From Pseudomonas sp. VD-NE ins (GTDB taxonomy: Bacteria; Pseudomonadota; Gammaproteobacteria; Pseudomonadales; Pseudomonadaceae), in NCBI RefSeq assembly GCF_031882575.1, contig NZ_CP134772.1:266001-330000 (forward strand): a DNA stretch of 64,000 nucleotides. The letters are read 5' to 3'. Made by a program: the position numbers and the translations under genes. The notes under the pieces are model-generated. The model did not search any database. It saw nothing but the letters and a program-made list of their open reading frames with translations, and was not told the origin of the DNA. This document shows positions 35,183 through 44,176 of the stretch, piece by piece (position 1 is the stretch's first letter; each line of letters starts with the position of its first letter).

Positions 35183-37288
35183 TCAGAAACTGTAGGTGCC
35201 GGTCACCACGACGCTACGTGGCGCACCCGGCTGGATCTGATACTGACTGGTCGCGGACGCGTAATACTCGCGATCGGTGATGTTGTTCAGCGCCGCGCGC
35301 AAATCCCAATCCTTGAAGCGGTAACCGACCAAGGCATCCCAGCGGCCGTAACCCGGCAACACGGTGGTGTTGGCGTTATCGGCATAGCGTTGGCCAACCA
35401 GGGTCAGACCGGTTTCGCCATACCAGCCCATCTCCGGTTTCCAGGTCAGGAACAGGCTGCCGTTGCGTTTGGCGACGTTGTTGATGCGCTTGCCTTCGAG
35501 GCCGTTGTTGTCCTTCTCGATGGTCGCATCCTGCATGCCGACGCCACCGCGCATGTACCAGTTGCCGACAATGTTGCCAGTGGCCGTCAACTCGATCCCG
35601 CGCGAACGTTGCAGACCGGACATCACGGTCAGCGTCGGGTCATTAGGATCGCTGGTGCGGCGGTTGTAGAGTTCCAGGTCATAGATCGCCAGCGTGGTGC
35701 TCAAGCGGTCATCGAACCAGTCACTCTTCACGCCGATCTCTTTCTGCTTGGTCAGTTCGGGGCTGAGGTCGTTGGTGTTGCCGGCCGCGCCTGGGGTGAT
35801 GCCGATCAAGCCACCGCCCACGGGTGAAAATGTCTTCGACCATGAGGCATAGAACGAATGGTTCTGCAGCGGCGTCCAGACCAGGCCCACACGCGGGCTG
35901 GTGCTGTGGCTGTCGCGGTCTTCGGAAATGTTACGCAGCTTGTTGGTCGACTCGATATCGAAGGTGTCGTAACGCAGACCGGCCAGGACCTGCCATTGGT
36001 CGTTCAGACGCAGTTGATCCTGCACGTACACCGCGCGACTTTCGACTTCGGTGTGGCTGCTGCTCGAGACCTGCATGCTGCCGGTGTGGCGCAGATCGCG
36101 GTTCGGGTTGTACAGGTCGAGCGACGGCACCGGCTGCGCGCCGGGCGTTCTGCCGGTGGCGGCGTTGTACAACTTTGGATCGCGGCGCTGGCTGCCGATC
36201 TCGACGCCAGTAAGCAGGCGATGCTCAAGACCAAAGGTATCGAAGCCGCCCTCCAGTTCGAGGTTGTTGTAGACGTTGCGGGTGGTCAGATCCTGCTGCC
36301 AGTGCTGGCGCGTGACCTTGTTGGTCGCCGGCGTGTAACCGGTGAGGTAGGTGTTGTCGAAATCGCTGTCGAGCTTGAACACGCCGAGGGTCTGGCGCAG
36401 TTGCCAGTTGTCGTTGATTTCGTAAGTGAGTTTCGAGCGCAGCGATTGAGACTTGTCATCGATGAAGTCGTGATCGTTGCCATAGGTGGTGTCGCGCCCG
36501 ACATCCGCCGGGCGCCCGTTGACGCCGGGGATGCCACGATCCGGGGTACGGTTGTAGCGGCTGTATTCATATTGCACCAGCCAGTTCAGATCCGGCGTCA
36601 GTTGCCAGCTCATCGACGGCGCGAACAGTTGGCGGTTGCCGCTGACGCCGTCGCGGAAGCTGTTTTCATCCATGTTGCCCATGTTCAGGCGCAGGCTGAT
36701 GTTTTCGCTCGGATCGGTGCTGAGGTCGGCGTAAAGGCTGCGCAAATCTTCGCTGCCAGCCTGAGCTTCGATAGTCGAGCGACGGCCGAACTCGGGCATT
36801 TTGCTCACGCGGTTGACGATCCCGCCCTGACTGCCACGGCCGTACAGCACGGCGGCCGGGCCTTTGAGCACTTCGACGCGTTCGATGTTGTGCAGGTCGC
36901 GCTTGTATTGGCTGTCGTCGCGGATGCCGTCCAGATAGAAATCGTTGCTCGCGTCGAAACCACGGATGCGCAGGCTGTCGAAGCGGGTGTCGGCGCTGCT
37001 GCTGACGTTGGGCATGCCGCTCAAGGCGTCGCCGATGTCATTGGTGCCGTAGTTGGCGACGTTCGAGGTCTTGATCGAATCAATCGCCTGCGGCACATAA
37101 CGCACGGGTGTCGAGGTGCGGGTCGCGGTGCTGCTGAGCTTCACGCGCGGGTCATCGGCTTGCGCTTCGGCGCTGATGGCGGTGGCGGGTAACTCGGTCG
37201 CCGAATAGGCAAAACCACTGGACAGAAAGGCAGAAAGCCCAAGGGTGACGGGCGTAAGACGGAACGGGGCAGGCATTGAACAGCGCAT
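35183..37288 (-). CDS. TonB-dependent siderophore receptor
   Basis: 701 aa (or 697 from the ATG at 37276). Signal peptide ending SSGFAYSA. The plug domain at about residues 60-170 contains FYLDGIRDDSQYKRDLHNIERVEVLKGPAAVLYGRGSQGG (in parts), typical of catecholate/ferrichrome-type receptors such as Fiu. A 22-strand barrel ends in VVVTGTYSF with the terminal Phe. No N-terminal signalling domain, so it is not a FecA/FpvA-type transducer. A Fur-box-like site lies upstream. The exact siderophore is unknown. Confidence 0.88.
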   Translation of the reverse strand: MRCSMPAPFRLTPVTLGLSAFLSSGFAYSATELPATAISAEAQADDPRVKLSSTATRTSTPVRYVPQAIDSIKTSNVANYGTNDIGDALSGMPNVSSSADTRFDSLRIRGFDASNDFYLDGIRDDSQYKRDLHNIERVEVLKGPAAVLYGRGSQGGIVNRVSKMPEFGRRSTIEAQAGSEDLRSLYADLSTDPSENISLRLNMGNMDENSFRDGVSGNRQLFAPSMSWQLTPDLNWLVQYEYSRYNRTPDRGIPGVNGRPADVGRDTTYGNDHDFIDDKSQSLRSKLTYEINDNWQLRQTLGVFKLDSDFDNTYLTGYTPATNKVTRQHWQQDLTTRNVYNNLELEGGFDTFGLEHRLLTGVEIGSQRRDPKLYNAATGRTPGAQPVPSLDLYNPNRDLRHTGSMQVSSSSHTEVESRAVYVQDQLRLNDQWQVLAGLRYDTFDIESTNKLRNISEDRDSHSTSPRVGLVWTPLQNHSFYASWSKTFSPVGGGLIGITPGAAGNTNDLSPELTKQKEIGVKSDWFDDRLSTTLAIYDLELYNRRTSDPNDPTLTVMSGLQRSRGIELTATGNIVGNWYMRGGVGMQDATIEKDNNGLEGKRINNVAKRNGSLFLTWKPEMGWYGETGLTLVGQRYADNANTTVLPGYGRWDALVGYRFKDWDLRAALNNITDREYYASATSQYQIQPGAPRSVVVTGTYSF

Positions 37289-37320
37289 CCGAAAGGGTGG
37301 AGGAATTCGATCGCGCGAAT

Positions 37321-37339
37321 GGTAATGCTTTGCATTTAC
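37321..37339 (-). promoter_or_regulatory. Fur-box-like palindrome upstream of the siderophore receptor
   Basis: GGTAATGCTTTGCATTTAC, an inverted repeat (GTAATGC/GCATTTAC) of Fur-box length, 33 bp before the receptor start. It fits iron-repressed control; a second look by footprint or scoring is needed to confirm. Confidence 0.55.
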
Positions 37340-37531
37340 TTCCGTTAATTATTCCCTATAAGTTCCCTTGTGTGATTGTTTCAATTTGTGTCGGCTTCGA
37401 CACAATCTGCCTGAACCGACAATTCGACCGATTCGTGAAACAGACTGAAAGCCATTCCGGAGTTTTTCCGCAAGAGTGCGGGGACTAATCTGCCGCCATC
37501 GATTTTCCTCACTTTTTGCCGGAGTTTTTCC

Positions 37532-38200
37532 ATGATTCTTCATTACGTCTACGACCCGTTGTGCGGTTGGTGCTATGGCGCCAAACCGCTGATTGAAGCC
37601 GCACAACAGGTGCTGCCAGTGGTCGCCCATGCCGGGGGCATGATGAGTGGCGCCAACCGCCAGCCGGTTTCCTCGCAACTGCGCAATTACGTCATGCCTC
37701 ACGACCGACGTATTGCCGAGTACACCGCTCAGCCGTTTGGCGAGGCCTATTTCGACGGTTTACTGCGCGATCACTCAGCCGTCTTCGATTCAACGCCACC
37801 GATTGCTGCGGTCATGGCGGCCGAAGCCATCGACGCCGGCGGTTTACGCATGCTGGGGCGGTTGCAGACCGCGCACTATATGGAAGGGCGGCGCATTGCC
37901 GATTCAGCCGTGCTGTTGGAATTGGCGATGCAGATCGGCTATGCGCAGGAAGATTTCCACATTGCGTTTGAGTCCATTGATAGCGATGGGCATATAAAAG
38001 CCAGTCGCCAGTTTTTGGCTCAGTTGGGCGGCCAGGGTTTTCCGACATTGGCTCTGGAGCAGAACGGCACATTCCAATTGGTCGACATCAGTCCTTGGCT
38101 GGGCAAGCCGCAGGCATTTGCCGATTGGTTGAAACAGGCAATCGTCCTCGATGAGCCAGCCGAAGTTCTTGCACATTGTGCGATCGACGGCTGTGCGTGA
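37532..38200 (+). CDS. DsbA-family protein, thioredoxin-like
   Basis: 222 aa. Begins MILHYVYDPLCGWCYGAKPL with the CxxC motif CGWC, the FrnE/DsbA-like type. The cis-Pro loop is GFPTLALEQ near residue 172. No signal peptide, so likely cytoplasmic. Probably a redox or isomerase-like enzyme. Confidence 0.83.
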   Translation: MILHYVYDPLCGWCYGAKPLIEAAQQVLPVVAHAGGMMSGANRQPVSSQLRNYVMPHDRRIAEYTAQPFGEAYFDGLLRDHSAVFDSTPPIAAVMAAEAIDAGGLRMLGRLQTAHYMEGRRIADSAVLLELAMQIGYAQEDFHIAFESIDSDGHIKASRQFLAQLGGQGFPTLALEQNGTFQLVDISPWLGKPQAFADWLKQAIVLDEPAEVLAHCAIDGCA

Positions 38201-38302
38201 TACGCACTGGATTCACTGGCTGTGTGCATTTCCCAGCAAGCAGTCAGCGCAAAATTTACGTTTCTTAGACGTTTTTTGCCTATTTAAAGACGATTCTTGA
38301 AA

Positions 38303-38332
38303 TTGACACATTGTTCGAGGCGCGGCTACGAT
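38303..38332 (+). promoter_or_regulatory. Sigma70-like promoter of the OprD porin gene
   Basis: TTGACA (38303-38308) and TACGAT (38327-38332) with 18-bp spacing, giving a leader of about 160 nt before the porin start. Confidence 0.5.
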
Positions 38333-38379
38333 TCGGCCCAACGCCTGTGGCCAACCGCCATGACTCAAAACAAGGAGCA

Positions 38380-38414
38380 GGCCCGCCATCACATTATCGT
38401 GGGCGGGCCTTTTT
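38380..38414 (+). terminator. Terminator inside the porin leader (possible attenuator)
   Basis: GGCCCGCC-ATCACATTATCGT-GGGCGGGCC followed by TTTTT. It lies between the promoter-like site at 38303-38332 and the porin start at 38498. A short frame beginning ATGACTCAAAACAAGGAG overlaps it. It may control porin expression or simply end read-through from the upstream gene. Confidence 0.7.
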
Positions 38415-38497
38415 GTTTCGGGGTGAATAAAAGAGTGCAAAAGCGCCGTTTCCGCCGTTCGACACAGCGCGTTTCAACCCGTAATAAGGAAAACAAA

Positions 38498-39784
38498 ATG
38501 TTGAACAAGCGAATCAGTCTGATCGCACTGGGGATGTTGAGTGCCACTCAGGCCATGGCTAACGACCAGGCCGAGTCCAAGGGTTTTGTAGAAGACAGCA
38601 GCCTCAAAGTGCTGCTGCGCAATGCCTACATCAATCGTGATTACAAAGACGGCAACAAAGACAAGGCCGAGTGGGGCCAAGCGGCCATCGGTACGTTCTC
38701 GTCCGGCTTCACCCAAGGCACCGTGGGTGTCGGTGTCGACGCTTTCGGTCTGTACGCACTGCGTCTGGACGGCGGCAAGGGCCGCAGCGGCGCCGGTGGT
38801 ATCGATTTCTTCAAGCAGGAAAATGACGGTCGCGCGAACCATGACATAGCGAAGGGCGGTGCAGCGGTGAAGTTCCGCTTCTCCAATACCGTGTTGACCT
38901 ACGGCGACCAGATGCCGGCCCTGCCGGTGCTGAGCTACGACAATGTGCGTCTGCTGCCGGAAAGCTACACCGGTACCCTGATCACTTCCAAAGAGATCAA
39001 AGGCCTGGAACTGAACGCCGGTCGTTTCACCGCCGAATCGCGCAAGAGCGACGAAGGCCGTGACAGCGGTGGTCTGAAGTCGATCAACGTGTTGGGCGGT
39101 AGCTACCAGTTCACCGAGAACTTCAAAGGTGCGTTGTACGCTTCCGACGTCGAAGACGTATTGAAGAAACAATACGTGAACGCCAACTACGTGTTGCCGT
39201 TCAACAAGGATCAGTCGCTGACCCTGGACTTCAACGGTTACCGCACCAAGCTGGACAACTCTTATGTCCGCGAAAACGGGGTAACCGGCGACGACAACAA
39301 GATCTGGAGCCTGGCCGCCACATTCGCCACTGGCCCGCACTCGTTCACCGTGGCGCACCAGCGTTCCACCGGCGACAGCAACCTCGGTTACGCCTACGGC
39401 GGTTACCAGAAAGATCAAGGTCGTGTCGGTGATGGCGGTAACTCCATCTACCTGGCCAACTCCTACTGGTCCGACTTCAACGCTGAAGACGAACGCAGCT
39501 GGCAATTGGGCTATGGCCTCGACTTCGGCGCATTCGGCGTACCGGGCCTGAGCTACAACTTCGCTTACGTGCGTGGCGACAACATCACCACTTCCACCAG
39601 CGAAGGCGGCACCGAGCGCGAGATCTTCAACCAGTTCAAATACGTCGTGCAGTCTGGCCCGGCCAAAGACCTCAGCGTGAAATTGCGCAGCTCGATCCTG
39701 CGTGTTTCGCAGAAATCCAGCGAGTACAACGTCAGCGGTAACGAACTGCGCGTATTCGTGGATTACCCGATCAACATCTTCTGA
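38498..39784 (+). CDS. OprD-family outer membrane porin
   Basis: 428 aa from the ATG at 38498 (TAAGGA 9 nt upstream). The frame is open to 38297 but the signal peptide MLNKRISLIALGMLSATQAMA sets the start. Family blocks: SSLKVLLRNAYINRDYKDG, FGLYALRLDGG, and the C-terminal strand ELRVFVDYPINIF with terminal Phe. It is a substrate-specific channel for amino acids or small carboxylates; the substrate is unresolved. Confidence 0.92.
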   Translation: MLNKRISLIALGMLSATQAMANDQAESKGFVEDSSLKVLLRNAYINRDYKDGNKDKAEWGQAAIGTFSSGFTQGTVGVGVDAFGLYALRLDGGKGRSGAGGIDFFKQENDGRANHDIAKGGAAVKFRFSNTVLTYGDQMPALPVLSYDNVRLLPESYTGTLITSKEIKGLELNAGRFTAESRKSDEGRDSGGLKSINVLGGSYQFTENFKGALYASDVEDVLKKQYVNANYVLPFNKDQSLTLDFNGYRTKLDNSYVRENGVTGDDNKIWSLAATFATGPHSFTVAHQRSTGDSNLGYAYGGYQKDQGRVGDGGNSIYLANSYWSDFNAEDERSWQLGYGLDFGAFGVPGLSYNFAYVRGDNITTSTSEGGTEREIFNQFKYVVQSGPAKDLSVKLRSSILRVSQKSSEYNVSGNELRVFVDYPINIF

Positions 39785-39812
39785 TGCCTGATCAAGTGTA
39801 AAAAACATGAGA

Positions 39813-39840
39813 AAAACCCCGACTGGTTCGGGGTTTTTTT
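39813..39840 (+). terminator. Terminator after the porin gene
   Basis: AAAAACCCCG-ACTGGTT-CGGGGTTTTTTT, 28 bp after the stop. Confidence 0.93.
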
Positions 39841-40015
39841 CGACGGTTTTTCGATGAAAACCGGAAAAAACCCGTGTTTTTGTCATGTAAAAGTTGTTTT
39901 TGAGGCACTGCAAACGCCGTTTCAAACAGGGCTTTAAATGCCTGAAATTCTTTCTCATGGACGCAAATTCTCCACCTAATAGATTAGGCCGCTCAACGCA
40001 GCGGAGAATTTGGTA

Positions 40016-40762
40016 ATGATCGTTTTGAACAGAGAAGTGGGCGAATCGCTACGGCGCGACAAATATGTCAACGTCCAGGGTGGTGACTTCAATCTCTACG
40101 GTCATTTTGCCGACTTCGTCAGACTGACCAAAAGTTGGGAAAACATGGAGCCTGACAGCTACTACGGTCAGGCCGAAGCCGGCATGCGTTACCGTCGTTA
40201 CAGCGACTTCGAGTACAACCCCAAGACTCGCGAGCTGAAGCAGCTCGAGCATCGCGCTTACGTGCAGTCGAAAGAGAACAACGCCTATGTTGGCGGCCTG
40301 GTGCGGCACTTTCAGGACTTCTCCGATGAAGTGATTACTTCACCGGTGATGCGCAGCCTGATCGACACCGATTTCGAAGTGTACAAAAGCGTACTGCCGG
40401 AAGAGCTGCACGATGAAATCTGGCAGTGCCAGATCCATCAGATCCGCATCGAGATCAAACCCGGCAAACAACTGGAAATTACTCCTGAAGGCATTCACTG
40501 CGACGGCTATCCGTTCAGCGGCGTGCACTTCTGGGGCCGCAATAATGTCGAGGGTGCTGAGAGTCGTCTGTACGACATCCACGAGCATCAACTGGCGTCG
40601 ACCACCTACCAGGAAATTCTCGATACCACCTACTTCCTCGATCGCGACATGCGTCACTACGTGACCCCGGCCCGCAACACGCACACGCATGCGATGGCGT
40701 ACCGGCAGATTCTGGCGATTTCCTTCTCGCGGCCCGGGACCGCTTTCGACATTGTTCGCTAA
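40016..40762 (+). CDS. 2OG-Fe dioxygenase family protein
   Basis: 248 aa from the ATG at 40016 (GGAG 9 nt upstream). Contains GIHCDGYPFSGVHFWGRNNVEG with a His-x-Asp iron pair and a later RHYVTPA region with the distal His, as in the BsmA/2OG-Fe_dioxy family, which includes amino acid hydroxylases such as isoleucine dioxygenase. Neighbours GNAT-azlC-azlD suggest a role in branched-chain amino acid modification or export; this is inference. Confidence 0.8.
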   Translation: MIVLNREVGESLRRDKYVNVQGGDFNLYGHFADFVRLTKSWENMEPDSYYGQAEAGMRYRRYSDFEYNPKTRELKQLEHRAYVQSKENNAYVGGLVRHFQDFSDEVITSPVMRSLIDTDFEVYKSVLPEELHDEIWQCQIHQIRIEIKPGKQLEITPEGIHCDGYPFSGVHFWGRNNVEGAESRLYDIHEHQLASTTYQEILDTTYFLDRDMRHYVTPARNTHTHAMAYRQILAISFSRPGTAFDIVR

Positions 40763-41219
40763 TCAGATCACCCCAATCGACGGCGTCGAGTGCTCGACGC
40801 CGGTGGTGCTGCGACGCGCCACGGCCAAGGATGCGCAGCGCATGGAGCGCTTCTTCCGCCAGTTCGACGAAGTGTCCTTCTGCGAATGGCAGGACGCCAA
40901 GTGCCTGCGCGGCGTGCTGATCCAGAAAACCACCACGGCCTATCTCGCCTTCGACGTCGCCGGCGAAATCGTCGGCGCGGTGCTCGGTGGCATGCTCGGC
41001 AGTCGCGGCACGATCAATCATCTGGCGGTCAGCCCGCGGTATCGCAGCCAGGGTGTCGGTCAACGTCTGGTTGAAGCAGCGTCTTCCGACATGAAGCGTG
41101 TCGGTGTGTTGCGGATGTTTCTGTTCGTCGACGATGCTAACCTCGCGGGCAAGCGATTCTGGACGGCCCAGGGTTTTTGCGAACCCCACGGCGAACGGAC
41201 ATTTGAGAGGGATCTATGA
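40752..41219 (+). CDS. GNAT-family N-acetyltransferase
   Basis: 155 aa from a TTG at 40752, overlapping the dioxygenase by 11 bp. No ATG lies in frame near the domain start, so a rare start is needed; GTG codons near 40803 are the alternative. The acetyl-CoA loop is LAVSPRYRSQGVGQRLVEAA near residue 97. Its stop overlaps azlC (ATGA). Confidence 0.75.
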   Translation: MFANQITPIDGVECSTPVVLRRATAKDAQRMERFFRQFDEVSFCEWQDAKCLRGVLIQKTTTAYLAFDVAGEIVGAVLGGMLGSRGTINHLAVSPRYRSQGVGQRLVEAASSDMKRVGVLRMFLFVDDANLAGKRFWTAQGFCEPHGERTFERDL

Positions 41220-41932
41220 ATGAAACGTCCGGCAGTGCGCCGCTGATGGCTGCCCAACAGCCATCGCGCACGTTTGCCGAAGCCAGTCCGGTGGTCGCTG
41301 GCTACTTCACGGTGTCATTCGTGTTCGGGCTGATGGCCGTCAACGCCGGCCTGCCGATGTGGCTGCCGGTGGCGATGTGTCTGTTCGTGTATGCCGGCGC
41401 TTCGCAATTCGCGGCGCTGGCGCTGATCTCCAGCGGCGCCTCGCTGACCACCATTGTGCTGACCACGTTTCTGATCAACGCGCGGCACATGCTGATGTCG
41501 GTCTATATGGCCAAAGCTCTGCGTGCGCTCGGTCTGAGCCGGATGGAGCGCTGGGCTTACGCCGGTGGCCTGACTGACGAATCCTTCGCGTTCCACAGCG
41601 TTAAACTCGGCACTGGCGCACCGGTCAACGTGCGTTATCTGATCGGCTTCAATCTGTTCTGCCACACCTCGTGGGTGCTCGGCGGTTTGCTCGGCGCGGT
41701 CTGCGCGCAGTACGCGGCGCACCTGATCAAATATCAGCTCGACTATGCCCTGACGGCGATGATGCTCTACGTGCTGGTGTCGCTGTGCAATACGCGCAAC
41801 AAACTCATCGCCGCCGGGGCTGCGGTGCTGTGCATGGGCGCGCTGAGCCTGGTCGGCAGTTCGCCGTTCAATGTGTTTATCGCCACGTTTGTGGGCTGCG
41901 GAGTGGGTGTATGCCTGACCAAACGTTCCTGA
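41216..41932 (+). CDS. azlC: AzlC-family amino acid exporter, large subunit
   Basis: 238 aa multi-span membrane protein. FGLMAVNAGLPMWLPVAMCLFVYAGASQFAAL (in parts) and INARHMLMSVYMAKAL are AzlC hallmarks. With AzlD it exports branched-chain amino acids or analogues. It overlaps azlD by 22 bp. Confidence 0.88.
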   Translation: MNETSGSAPLMAAQQPSRTFAEASPVVAGYFTVSFVFGLMAVNAGLPMWLPVAMCLFVYAGASQFAALALISSGASLTTIVLTTFLINARHMLMSVYMAKALRALGLSRMERWAYAGGLTDESFAFHSVKLGTGAPVNVRYLIGFNLFCHTSWVLGGLLGAVCAQYAAHLIKYQLDYALTAMMLYVLVSLCNTRNKLIAAGAAVLCMGALSLVGSSPFNVFIATFVGCGVGVCLTKRS

Positions 41933-42228
41933 TTCTGGTCGTCGCGCTGATGATGGCGGTGACTTTCCTGCCTCGCGCCTTGCCACTGCAAGTGAATACC
42001 GAGCACTGGCCGCCGTTTGTTGCGCGGGCGCTGGAATACCTGCCGGTGGCGATCGTCGCTGCGATCAGCCTGACACCCTTGTTGATCAAGGATCAGCACA
42101 TACAGCTCGACCGCCCGGAATTCTATGCCGCGATTCCGACGTTGCTATGTGCGTATTTCAGCAAAAACCTCTTTCTCAGTGTGGCGGTTGGAACGGCTGC
42201 GTACATTGCGCTCGGCTCGTTCATGTAG
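41911..42228 (+). CDS. azlD: AzlD-family amino acid exporter, small subunit
   Basis: 105 aa, four spans. MMAVTFLPRALPLQV and EYLPVAIVAAISLTPLL are typical of AzlD. Its 3' end overlaps the convergent LysR gene by 84 bp. Confidence 0.88.
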   Translation: MPDQTFLILVVALMMAVTFLPRALPLQVNTEHWPPFVARALEYLPVAIVAAISLTPLLIKDQHIQLDRPEFYAAIPTLLCAYFSKNLFLSVAVGTAAYIALGSFM

Positions 42229-43071
42229 CGGCAGATCGACGACGTCGCTCAGCGCCTGATTGGACAGTTCCGGATTGTTCACCGCCAGGCGCACTTCGAG
42301 AAAATCCTCGAACCCGGGGAAAATCGTCAGGCCGTTCTTCTGCGCAGCCTCACGCGAAACCATACCGACCGCGTCCATCTGCGTGATCAGCGACAGCGTC
42401 AACGTTTCACTGCACGAATAGACCATGCGCTGGCCGTTCTCGTGATTGCCCAGCCCGGCGTCGAGAAAACGCAAAAAGCTGTGGGAATACGGACAATCTT
42501 CCGCAGGACGCACCTGAAACTTGTTGCCCAGCAACGTCAGTGGATCGTTCTCCTGCCCGCAATGCGCGCCGACGACTTGTACCTGCACCTCCGGCAAGAC
42601 AATGCTCGGCAAACCCGGCCGCTGCGGACCGATCAGCACCGCGAGGTCAAAGTCTTCGTTCTTCAGCTTGCTGAGGTTTTCCATCGACTCGGCGTAGCTG
42701 AATTCCATCTGGTAATCGGGAAACACCTCGATAAGGCGTCCGATCATTCGCCGGTTGAAGTCAGGCGACAAGGTGTTGTTCAACGCAACCTTCAACGTGC
42801 GCTGGCCCGGCACTTTCAATGCCTCGACTTTTTCTTCCATTTGTCGTGTGGCAATCAGCACTTTGTCCATATACGGCGTCAGCTCAGTGCCTTGCGGCGT
42901 CAGCGTCAACCCTTTGTTGGAACGTCGAAACAAGCGGAAACCGAACTGCTCTTCGACCTTGTTCAACTGCGCGGCCAACGCCTGCACAGTCAGGCACGAA
43001 TGCTCGGCTGCGGCCGACAACGAGCCGGTCTGCACGATGCGCATGAGGTTGCGTAAGGTTCTGCTATCCAT
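42145..43071 (-). CDS. LysR-family regulator, convergent with azlD
   Basis: 308 aa. HTH at 1-60 (TGSLSAAAEHSCLTVQALAAQ, LFRRSNKGLTLTPQG), effector domain after residue 90. The last 28 codons (GRAERNVRSRSNRHTEKEVF region) are read on the strand opposite azlD, so the C-terminal tail may be non-homologous and recently extended. It may regulate the dioxygenase-GNAT-azlCD operon. Ligand unknown. Confidence 0.85.
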   Translation of the reverse strand: MDSRTLRNLMRIVQTGSLSAAAEHSCLTVQALAAQLNKVEEQFGFRLFRRSNKGLTLTPQGTELTPYMDKVLIATRQMEEKVEALKVPGQRTLKVALNNTLSPDFNRRMIGRLIEVFPDYQMEFSYAESMENLSKLKNEDFDLAVLIGPQRPGLPSIVLPEVQVQVVGAHCGQENDPLTLLGNKFQVRPAEDCPYSHSFLRFLDAGLGNHENGQRMVYSCSETLTLSLITQMDAVGMVSREAAQKNGLTIFPGFEDFLEVRLAVNNPELSNQALSDVVDLPLHERAERNVRSRSNRHTEKEVFAEIRT

Positions 43072-43413
43072 GGGTAATGCCCTCTGAAGTGGGCTGGGTA
43101 TTGTTGTTTACGAGACTGCCGGTCAGGCGCCATATGCTGGCTATATTCCTGTACCTGAGCATAGTTGTCGCGGGTTTAGTAGCGAATTGATGTCCTCGCC
43201 GATGGCTGGAGGCTGACACAGGATCGGGGTTTTTGGTGACGTGGGGGTGATGGGGGTCAAAAAAAATGCGTGGTTTTGGTGCGTAGCGGCGATTTTTCAC
43301 GGGGAAACGGCTGACAACGTTAGTGGTTTTGGCCTGCGAAATACGTGGATGCGTCTTAGGCGAACTTGCGACCGAGCTGATAGCGGCGACTCGTCAAAGC
43401 AGATGAAGTAGCA
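43072..43413. other. Intergenic region with no gene seen
   Basis: It contains the LysR promoter region and lower-GC sequence running into the toxin-antitoxin patch. I see no clear repeat, RNA or operator. Small minus-strand frames here have no ribosome site. Confidence 0.6.
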
Positions 43414-43692
43414 GTGGGGAGGCATCAAGCCTATGTGGCTACAGATCTGTGTGAGGTAAGCGAAGTGATTGCATCAAAAGAAGCGGCCGATATGGAGTGC
43501 CAAGTTGGCAACAGGCTTCATCACGTTATTGAAATTCAAGAGCAACCGTCCATTGCACGAATTCCTACGGACAAGACTGCCCAAGCCATGTTGGAAGCAC
43601 GAACTATTCGGCAGCGGTTCGATTCGGTCGACGAAATGCTCAAATCCGGTCATATCCGAATCCCAATCAACGGGGAATGTGGTAACCAGTAA
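43414..43692 (+). pseudogene. RelB/DinJ-like antitoxin remnant
   Basis: The frame opens with GTG at 43414 and reads to 43692. The last third (IPTDKTAQAMLEARTIRQRFDSVDEMLKSG) resembles the C-terminus of RelB/DinJ-type antitoxins, with the T-x-x-AM and SVDEML pattern. The N-terminal part does not look like a ribbon-helix-helix, and no RelE-type toxin follows. A downstream ATG (MECQVGNR) is an alternative start. GC is lower than in the flanks. Probably a decayed antitoxin; the family call is tentative. Confidence 0.4.
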
Positions 43693-43768
43693 TACGCTTA
43701 CGGAGCTTTTTTATCGATTTATTCGTATATGTACTAGTATCAAAGCAAGACAAATCTGGAGAGGCTCA

Positions 43769-44176
43769 ATGACTACCTCATCCCCAGCCCTCACCCCACG
43801 CGAACAACTCGACGCCCCCGAAGCGGGCCGCGTCGCGCTGAAGTTCTTCTTCAACCTCATGGAGCGCTGGGGCTGCAGCGCCGAGCAGCAACGTACGTTG
43901 CTGGGCGGCGTCGGCAACACCACGTTCTACAAATACAAACACCTGCCGAACGTACGTCTGCCCAATGACACGCTTGAGCGCATCTCTTACCTGATGGGTA
44001 TTCACAAGGCGCTGAGCATCATCTTCAGCAATAGCCGCGAGCGCGCCCACACGTGGGTCAGCAGCCCAAACACGGCGGCGCCGTTCAATGGGCAAACGGC
44101 GTTGGATTACATGCTGGCTGGGAGAGTGGTCGACATTGCCGATGTGCGCCGCTACCTCGATGGGGTGCGCGGTTGA
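43769..44176 (+). CDS. Xre/MbcA/ParS-type antitoxin of a RES pair
   Basis: 135 aa from the ATG at 43769 (GGAGAGG upstream). It has the RES-Xre antitoxin layout: an HTH-like N-terminal part (LLGGVGNTTFYKYKHLP, NDTLERISYLMGIHKAL) and the C-terminal toxin-binding part (PFNGQTALDYMLAGRVVDIADVRRYLDGVRG), matching the DUF2384 fold. It neutralises the RES toxin. Its stop overlaps the toxin start. Neighbouring GC is lower, suggesting transfer. Confidence 0.88.
   Translation: MTTSSPALTPREQLDAPEAGRVALKFFFNLMERWGCSAEQQRTLLGGVGNTTFYKYKHLPNVRLPNDTLERISYLMGIHKALSIIFSNSRERAHTWVSSPNTAAPFNGQTALDYMLAGRVVDIADVRRYLDGVRG

Noticed and set aside
38297..38497. Upstream extension of the OprD porin reading frame
   Set aside because: It would place about 67 residues before a clear signal peptide and crosses a terminator hairpin.
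38474..39958. 494-codon frame antisense to the porin gene
   Set aside because: Shadow frame covering the porin; valine/glycine-rich low-information sequence with no motif.
43064..43300. 78-codon minus-strand frame upstream of the LysR gene
   Set aside because: Overlaps the LysR start, has no ribosome site and no family resemblance.
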